Assembly (NCBI GenBank): GCA_035048485.1
Contig: CM068584.1
Coordinates: forward strand, 60,451,739 to 60,515,738
Direction of reading: 5' to 3'
DNA: 64,000 nucleotides
Source of the DNA: Pteria penguin
Taxonomy: Eukaryota; Mollusca; Bivalvia; Pterioida; Pteriidae
Shown piece by piece: positions 57,801 to 64,000 of the stretch. The notes beneath the pieces were generated by a model. It was not told the origin of the DNA and did not search any database. It was given only the letters and a program-made list of their open reading frames with translations. Position 1 is the stretch's first letter. Every line of letters starts with the position of its first letter. The position numbers and the translations under genes are program-made.

Positions 57801-58985
57801 CCAGACTGACGCTCCATCAACAAGTGTAGAAAGTGTGTCTCACAATGCCATCCAAACAGAAGAAGAATTCGAGGACCTTGATACACGACTTGAAAGCAGC
57901 ACCTTTAAAGTCAACTTTGTAAGTGATTACTGATAAGATACTGATCCTTATCAATCAAATGGACAAAAACTCAAACAATAACATTATCAAAGTAATTCAT
58001 GTAATATTAATGAATAGCACCTTGTACATGATTTAATGTTTTTGATTGTAACAAAACTCTGAATTGTGACGAAATTGAATTGCAATCATAAATGACAGTC
58101 GCTCGGTATGAACACAAAAGTATAATTATATTTCAGAAATCTCTGGTTAAAAAGATCGGAGGAACAGACGGAAATGACCACATGAAGAAAGCTATGTTAA
58201 GGTAAAGAAAAATAGTAGATATAATTAAAATCATTTGATTAAAAGTATGATTTGAAAATGAGTTTATATGACAACAATTTTTACTTGTTTCAGAACCATG
58301 ACAAATTCATACATGGCTTCACTAAACATGAAGGGCAAAAGAGGAAAAAGGGCATTTGGTTCCTCAAATTTATATCAGGTCATTAAAGGTAAATTTATTT
58401 TCTATTTCTTTAAACATTCTGAGACTGTAAAATTTTCTTGAATTCTGTAGTAAATAAAATGATATTTAATATTTGACAAATTAGCAAAGTCACTAAATAT
58501 AGCAAAATAAACAAAAATATTGAATATTGCAGGACCAATACATTTTTGTATATGTCCCTCACCTAGTTCAAAACCCGTAACTTTGCATAAATTAAGTCAT
58601 TCAGCCTGAAACCCTTACTTGATCTGTATCTCATGAATATAAACTCAAATACAAAGTTTCATTTCAACATTTAAAATATAACAGGTCTGTAAAACTAAAG
58701 TGTCACAGATAGATCGACAGACAGACGGATGAACGAAGAGACAGACGGACTGATGTTGTGGAAACCTATAGTCCCCGCTGGTTTTATCCGTTATGGGTCT
58801 AATAATGACACTATTTATTCCTATAAAACATTCATGTATTACAAAACAATATCATTTATTTTCCAGAGACTGTATTAACATCCCATAGAGATTACACGGA
58901 GTCAAAATTCAATGAAGATGTAGGAAAATTTTTAAAGTACGCCCCGGAACGTATTGGAGGAGGAGGAAGGAAGAAAAAAGAGTAG
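54830..58985 (+). CDS. RS-domain DUF4806-type protein of the EnSpm-like element (9 exons, 628 residues)
   Basis: Exons 54830-55025, 55672-55791, 55916-55975, 56312-57287, 57506-57588, 57746-57918, 58137-58201, 58294-58388 and 58867-58985 have GT-AG borders and agreeing phases, giving 1887 nt without a stop. The N-terminus (KWVRAVWRENDKEMELAIPS, then YIRWP and EKWLSFDLIKIKY) is the usual start of DUF4806 proteins. Residues about 65-125 are acidic then Lys-rich. Exon 4 encodes about 290 residues of RS domain built on SRSRTPVRSSNRSR-like units. Residues about 478-628 are the DUF4806 core: LYLLVEIRDLMKNQ, LVKKIGGTDGNDHMKKAML, GKRGKRAFGSSNLYQVIKET and FLKYAPERIGG. Nuclear localisation and RNA or protein contacts via RS are inferred. 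It could be the DNA-end-binding partner of the transposase. Confidence 0.85.
56520..57285 (+). repeat. Coding tandem repeats of the RS domain
   Basis: Degenerate 39-60-bp repeats of the type aggtcatcaaacaggtcaag with tcaaggccaaagagtccagt translate to alternating NRSRSSRPKSPVRSS-like units. Repeats are irregular in length but always keep frame, which argues for selection on the protein. Confidence 0.85.
58540..58810. repeat. Repeat fragment inside intron 8
   Basis: cagacagacggatgaacgaa gagacagacgg and ctatagtccccgctggtttt followed by gggtctaataatg resemble the ends of common mollusc non-coding repeats. Inserted in the intron without disturbing splicing. Confidence 0.45.
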
Positions 58986-60039
58986 AAATATATGAACCAT
59001 AGAAAAAATTATTAAAATTAATTTAAAGTAATTGATTCAATTTATCATCATTAATACAACAAAATTCATTATTAAACGTATTTTAATCAATAGGTGATAT
59101 TTAAAAAAAATGAGGGAAAAGCCATTTTGTTGACTGAATTATTTCGTTTTAAAGTTTGGGATTTTTATATTATTCAAACTCACACTGTTATGCCTCTGTA
59201 TCCGGGTTGAAACTTTTATTTTAGGAAAATATGCACAAATAAATCTTACTTTGACTTGTATTTTCGATTGTTGAGACATTTCATTTTTACATTCATATGT
59301 GCCGCCTCCTTATATGTATATACGGTATGCCTTATTATGATTATAACATTTTATATTTTGTATAGTTTGTATTCTCTTTTGATTTAGTGTTGTCATTTGA
59401 TATAATAATTTTATGCCCACGGATCGAATGATCGGGTGCATATTATTTTGTGCTGTGTATTTTTTTTTCTATTGTTTAATCTTAATTTAACTTGTATTAC
59501 CAGCAATAGTTTAAAAAAGTCTCTCTGCAGTAGCATCAGCTAGTCTGTCACAAACATATGCTTTATGGTTACAACAATAGTGTATATTGCCATTTTAGCA
59601 TTGAATTGCAACAAATTGGCATGTTTTTAAACTAAATTTGAATGAAACGTGGGGAAAGTAATATTCTTATTCCCTTTGAAGTTTGTGATTTTATGTCATC
59701 ATGTCATATTGAGAAAATCAAAATAATCTCACAGAATGTTTCCTCACATTTATTTATCTTCAGATTTTAAAGACTATAATTATATTGTAGAATGTGAGGC
59801 AAAGTTTGCACACCATGAATTACCTGTACACGTATGATTTATAAGACATAGCTCTTTAGATGTACATTTTGTTCATGTATGAATTTGGTAAACCTTTCTC
59901 CAATAAATTGATCGTTATTACTGTATTTCAATTTTTTCTTGTTTTTAAATGATGTATTTTATTTAGATCATCTGTCTGCTTCAATTTGATTGACATAGAA
60001 AGAATCAGAAGTGACGAAATATCAACCAAATATCAACTA
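58986..60039. other. 3' region of the RS/DUF4806 gene
   Basis: AT-rich, with candidate AATAAA signals (for example near 59239 and 59902). No other feature. Confidence 0.45.
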
Positions 60040-60370
60040 AAGTAATATTGAATAGATAAAAGATGTACAATTTGTAGAAAGGTTGAAACAACAAATTTCA
60101 ACCAAAAATCAACCAAATCTAACCTTTGAATACACATCAGAGGACGTTGAAACAAAGTTAGATTTCAACCAGATTTCAACCAATTCTAAACATTGTATTT
60201 ACATCAGATGACGTTGTTTCAACGTTGAAACAATGTCAGACTTCAACGTTGAATCAACGTCATATTTCAACGTCCATTCAACTTTCATATCCAACCAAAA
60301 TTCAACGTCATTTCAACGTTGAAGTGTGACGTTGTTTCAACGTTTACACAACGTCGAAATGCCTGCTGGG
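60040..60370 (-). promoter_or_regulatory. Right subterminal motif array of the EnSpm-like element
   Basis: More than a dozen caacgtt/aacgttga motifs between 60130 and 60360, densest next to the terminus (tttcaacgttgaaacaatg, ttcaacgttgaatcaacgt). It mirrors the left array in inverted orientation. Confidence 0.7.
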
Positions 60371-60716
60371 ACAACGATCGTGTAGAGTGGACCACCGTCG
60401 TGTAAATAGCCGTTTCACTTAGGTGACGACCGTGGTGTATATAGCAACTACCATAATAAAAGCGTCATCTCAAGTGATTTGCATTGAATTAAATCGATAC
60501 AGTAGAAGTTGTAATATAGAAATATATTGGTTCCATTTTTACAAAATCAGACCTGCAATAGAATGATCCGTCGATACGGGCGTAGTGTCCCTATGTCACC
60601 TCGTCTCTAAAATTTAAACAATAAATACGGCGGTATAATAAAATGTCAATGATCGCGGCTTGTAAGCGGTTATAGAATGCCATTACTCTTTGTTAGAAAT
60701 ACCATGTGTAAATCAG

Positions 60717-61536
60717 TAAAATACAGAGTATTGTTTAAAGCTAGAACAACATCTGTCCATTATGGCGACATGGTCATTCGTTCCTTTCTTACCGTACAGC
60801 GAAAATGCTTAAATAAGTGATGCGGTGTATTTCACATTTGTTTAGTTGGATTTTCTCCAGGTACAAAATCAATAATAGTAAATTATCGGCGTGGCGTCCT
60901 CAATTGAAGTTTTCCATAAATTTGGGGTCAATGCAAATACGGTAGATGTCGCCACCTTAGCGGGTCAAGTTATTAATTCCCAAAAGATTATATATTTTAG
61001 TATTTTATTTATATTAATGATCTTTTACCAAAAGAAGATGATATTTTCAGACCGCTGCTAATTATATCTTGAGAGTGAAATGTTTCTGTATCGTAACCCC
61101 TCAAGAAGCCCCTGTTAATAAGGCGTGTAGTATCAGAGACATATATACATGTGTATATATGTCTCTGGTAGTTTATCGTGACGTGTAATCTAGTTCCATA
61201 ACAGATGACCATGTCGCCATAGTGGACATATATTACTAACTCTTGCTAGTCGCAGTAATTGAAGCATTATTTTATGTAATTACCTTGTTCACTGCGGCAA
61301 TTTTATTAACAAGGGGCGACATTAGGACACCACGCCTGTATCAGCGAGTCGTTCTGTATATCATACAGAGTAATGTTGAAAGCTAGAATAACACCTGTCC
61401 ATTATGGCGACATGGTCATTCGTTCTTTTGTTACCGTACAGCGAAAATGCTGTAATTAATGATGCGTTGTTATGTTTCACATTAGTTGTTTAGTTGGATG
61501 TTTCTCCAGGTACGAAATCAAGACAAGTAAACTATG
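60717..61536. mobile_element. Foldback-type repeat: two direct copies around an inverted copy
   Basis: aagctagaacaacatctgtc cattatggcgacatggtcat at about 60738 recurs at about 61380 (offset about 646 bp). Its reverse complement core (gaccatgtcgccatagtgg) is at 61207. The block 60935-61370 matches 16427-16915 in reverse complement. A short palindrome (agacatatatac/gtatatatgtct) is at 61137-61166. No coding. Probably a non-autonomous DNA transposon with a rearranged end. Confidence 0.7.
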
Positions 61537-61782
61537 GATGGCCTTCCCAAATTGGTCACGTGACTAGCAACCACGCGCTCCGCCATACCGCGGGGCAAAA
61601 CAACGGGTAGCGTGCGTTAGTTACAATAGCGGATGTGCGTTTGCTGCGTATATGATCATTTACCTGGCTGTTCTAAGGTCATGTCACGCGATCACACCTG
61701 TTTGTTTACATTTCGAAAGGATTTTGCCGCCATATTGTCAAAGTTTGTTTACATTCTGTTATCTAATTTAATCAACGAAAAC

Positions 61783-63054
61783 ATGGTTAAAAGCTGTGTT
61801 GCCGCTGGCTGTGCAAATAGATGGGGCAAAGTAGTGAACGGTAAAAAACTTGGATGTTTTAAGTTTCCAAAAGCTGAAGGAAAATATGCCAATCCTGACA
61901 AACGTAAGGAGTGGCTTGCTGAGCTTAATCGGGAAGGCTGGGTACCTAGTGCGGATAGTGTTGTTTGTGGAGAACATTTCCTGACAGGTGTGTAGAATTT
62001 ATTTAGATTATCATACTTTATGCATGTCGCAGATCTGGATTGACTTTATCATGGTTTTGTTCATTTTGAAAATACGACATACATCATTATTATTACGACA
62101 GAAAAATGTAAAAATAGCAATATACATATAAATTATTATAGGTTCTGTATACATTAAATTTATCTCATGAACGGAAGAATAATTCTTAACTTTGATTCAA
62201 TGTCCTGTCAATGAAAATTTACTTTAGTGTACATTTACATTCAAATTTATATGATATTCTACAATAGGTACAACAAGTGATGACCCAAGACATCCTGACT
62301 ACAGACCACAGATATTTATATACAAGAAAGTAGACTACGAGAAACTGCAAAGACAGCTTGATCGATATCATGGGACCTTTTTGCGAAGTGAACGAAAAAC
62401 AGAAACTCACAAGCGAACAGATGCAGCCCAAGCATTATTAGACATACAGTCAACATTTGGAAGTGACCGGGATGCTGATAATGATACATCTACAGATGCT
62501 GATGATGATTTTACTAGTGCAGAGGATGAGATGACACGTCTGAAATCAGAACTCCAGTGTTTAAAGGCTGAGGTTGTGAAACTACAGTCAGATGTAGAAA
62601 GATGCATTGATGAACTTAGCAAATGCAGGGAAAATTGTGAGGATGTGTCATTTGGGGCCAGTGCAATCATTAACAATGACAAGAAAACTAATTTTTACAC
62701 AGGATTACAAACATACCTGCTTTTCACAGTGACGTTTGACTTCCTACGTGGTGCAGTAGTCAAAACAAGAACAAAACTATCGCTTGCTGATGAATTTTTG
62801 TCTATTTTTAGTGAAATTGAGACTTAATCTGTCATTTGAAGACATGCACTACAGGTCAGGAGTTTCAAGCACAACAGTGTCTAGAGTGTTTTATAAAATT
62901 GTAATTTTTGATAAATTGGCCTAGTCGAGAAGCAATAAGAGAGACGCTACCAAACATGTTTCGGGAATGTTTTCCAACAGCTGTGTGTGTAACTGACTGC
63001 ACCGAGAAGAAGGTTAAGAAATTGAAAGCCATCCCTATTTGCTGCTTTAATTAA
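61783..63054 (+). pseudogene. THAP-domain transposase (DDE_Tnp_4 type), decayed
   Basis: Exon 1, 61783-61987, encodes MVKSCVAAGCANRWGK, LGCFKFPKAEG, EWLAELNREGWVPS and VVCGEHF: the C2CH THAP zinc finger. Donor aca g|gtgtgt joins in phase 1 to 62268 (acceptor ctacaatag). Exon 2 has a coiled coil (EMTRLKSELQCLKAEVVKLQ) and KLSLADEFL, where a frameshift gives a stop at 62827. The next frame reads LRLNLSFEDMHY and VSSTTVSRVFYKI, then a stop; a further frame reads WPSREAIRETLPNMF and VCVTDCTE with the first catalytic Asp. The remaining DDE part is deleted. THAP plus DDE is known from ISL2EU/Harbinger-like elements. THAP binds the element ends. Confidence 0.8.
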
Positions 63055-63104
63055 ATTATCACATTTTACGCGTTTCAATACATACATTTATTTAAAGCCT
63101 TTCC

Positions 63105-63285
63105 CAGCAGGCACATACCAGATTTATGATAAGGTCATCGACTTTTGCCAGAGAGGTACAGGGTTCGAGTACCCTTGATACACCTTTAGGCAATGAAGGT
63201 GTCGATCTGTACATGTAATATTAATAATGGTTGGAAAGACTTCTTTGTATTTTCAGTACCAACCAACCTTTACAAAATTAATTAA
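63105..63285 (+). repeat. tRNA-like repeat fragment inside the THAP element
   Basis: cagggttcgagtacccttga has B-box form, preceded by ataaggtcatcgacttttgc and followed by an accaaccaacc stretch at 63269. It starts with cccagcaggcac, the same decamer as the EnSpm-like termini, perhaps by chance. Probably a SINE fragment. Confidence 0.4.
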
Positions 63286-63601
63286 TACTAGGTCTACTCT
63301 TTGTAATTTGTAACAAAGTAAGAAAAGCTTTTCGTCATACCTCTTCTCACTTACATCATCTAACTTTTGTCTAAACGAAAGCTCACTTTTGACGCCGACA
63401 TCTTCGTTTTAATACATCTGCTTTTAAATATGGCGGCCAAAACCCATCACGTGACATGACCTTAGAACAGCCAGGTAAATGATCATATACGCAGTAAACG
63501 CACATTCGCTATTGTAACTTACGCACACTACCCGTTGTTTTGCCCCGCGGTATGGCGGAGCGCGTGGTTGCTAGTCACGTGACCAATTTGGGAAGGCCAT
63601 C

Positions 63602-63760
63602 TATCGTCTTGTAGGCTTATTCTGTGTATAAACAAAATGGCGACGGATTTGGCGGGCGTGCATATCATGCTAATATAAACCTGGATAACTTGTGTTATAC
63701 CGTTCATATCAAAACAAAAGTATGTAATTCCATAAATATGTGTCATCTTTATTCACATAT
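63602..63760 (-). repeat. Inverted copy of the 20525-20660 sequence
   Basis: tataaacaaaatggcgacgg attt, cgtgcatatcatgctaatat aaacctggataacttgtg and aaaacaaaagtatgtaatt match the reverse complement of 20525-20660 with few differences. This is the tandem-repeat family's end, here without tandem copies. Confidence 0.85.
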
Positions 63761-63876
63761 CCTTTGTTTTTTTTTTTTCGTGACGTCACGAATTTATGTA
63801 TACAAGTCCGTCCGCAATTTTGTTTTCCTAGAGTTTGAGTAACGGAAGGAGGTTTACTGTAAAACTGCTGATCAAA

Positions 63877-64000
63877 ATGCCAATCTGTGGCGTTGTTGGG
63901 TGTTCTAACAGACCTGGGGTTAATACAGACTTCTCGTATCACAAAGTACCAACAATTATACGTAACCAGGGCGAAGAAACCGAAAAATTCTCGGCCGAGC
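63877..64000 (+). CDS. Start of a THAP-domain protein (runs off the window)
   Basis: An ATG at 63877 opens MPICGVVGCSNRPGVNTDFS and YHKVPTIIRNQGEETEKFS, and the frame is open to the window end. C-x4-C followed by Phe and Pro at the right spacing is the beginning of a THAP zinc finger, with the extended NQGEETEKF loop seen in some invertebrate THAP proteins. The C-terminal C-x2-H pair would lie outside. It is clearly different from the THAP at 61783. Could be a host THAP gene or another transposase. Confidence 0.75.
   Translation, partial: MPICGVVGCSNRPGVNTDFSYHKVPTIIRNQGEETEKFSAE

Larger units (their letters stand above)
50717..60370 (+). mobile_element. EnSpm/CACTA-like DNA transposon, apparently full-length (9654 bp)
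   Basis: Left end (c)cccagcaggcatacgacg ttg at 50717 and right end, in reverse complement, cccagcaggcatttcgacgt tg at 60370 form matching termini. The same trinucleotide, aca, abuts both (50714-50716 and 60371-60373), a candidate 3-bp target duplication. Subterminal regions are crowded with ACGTTGAA-type motifs. Inside are a Tnp2-like transposase gene and an RS/DUF4806 gene, both forward. This architecture (two genes, short termini, subterminal motif arrays, 3-bp duplication) is that of EnSpm/CACTA elements. The starting bases are CCC, not CACTA. Confidence 0.8.
61540..63598 (+). mobile_element. THAP-DDE DNA transposon with about 155-bp terminal inverted repeats
   Basis: 61540-61692 (ggccttcccaaattggtcac and onward to gtcatgtcacgcgat) is the inverted copy of 63446-63598 with few mismatches. 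The terminal GGCC pairs are flanked on both sides by AT, a possible 2-bp target duplication, although ctat on both outer sides is an alternative. Between the repeats lies a decayed transposase gene. The right outer flank continues the repeat seen at 20525-20660. Confidence 0.85.

Noticed and set aside
63105..63116. CCCAGCAGGCAC as another EnSpm-like terminus
   Set aside because: No subterminal acgtt motifs or partner end nearby; a short chance or repeat-borne match.

Overview
The window looks like nuclear DNA of a marine invertebrate, most probably a bivalve mollusc. It is AT-rich and intron-bearing. It carries several copies of two tRNA-headed SINE families, and a transposon mix (Gypsy with env-like genes, DIRS/Ngaro-type RT, PIF/Harbinger, THAP-DDE, EnSpm-like, family B polymerase fragment) that is familiar from mollusc genomes. 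The species assignment is inference. I recognise no ordinary single-copy housekeeping gene; nearly everything readable is mobile DNA or its debris.

Layout. 1-2 kb: reverse-strand Gypsy RNase H/integrase remnant with a 224-bp tandem duplication. 3.8-4.8 kb: reverse-strand relic of a family B DNA polymerase. 5.3-13.3 kb: an LTR-bounded Gypsy element (gag, protease, RT, RNase H, integrase, an extra unrecognised ORF, a short signal-peptide ORF), hit by a SINE with a perfect 13-bp target duplication and by a second insertion. 14.8-16.1 kb: integrase tail and env-like fusion protein of a second Gypsy element. 16.4-22 kb: a dispersed foldback-type repeat, a PHD-finger exon, two decayed SGNH-hydrolase domains and tandem repeats. 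23.5-30.1 kb: SINE, minisatellites, a gag relic, a DIRS/Ngaro RT relic and a 2-kb repeat element. 31-50 kb: scattered repeats, an OB-fold-like pseudogene, a Harbinger pseudogene, isolated coiled-coil and zinc-finger exons, and a deletion-derived LTR element.

50.7-60.4 kb holds the most interesting object: an apparently complete 9.65-kb EnSpm/CACTA-like DNA transposon. It has matching CCCAGCAGGCAT termini, a putative 3-bp ACA target duplication and subterminal arrays of an ACGTTGAA-type palindromic motif. It carries two genes in the same orientation: a Tnp2-like transposase (one 1-nt frameshift) and a nine-exon gene, open throughout and with matching splice phases, for a 628-residue protein with a DUF4806-type core and a roughly 290-residue Arg-Ser (RS) domain.

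60.7-64 kb: a foldback repeat, then a 2.06-kb THAP-DDE transposon with about 155-bp terminal inverted repeats and a decayed transposase, then the start of another THAP-domain gene running off the window. By plant CACTA analogy, the EnSpm-like transposase would cut the ends and the RS/DUF4806 protein could bind the subterminal motifs or act on RNA; this is inference.
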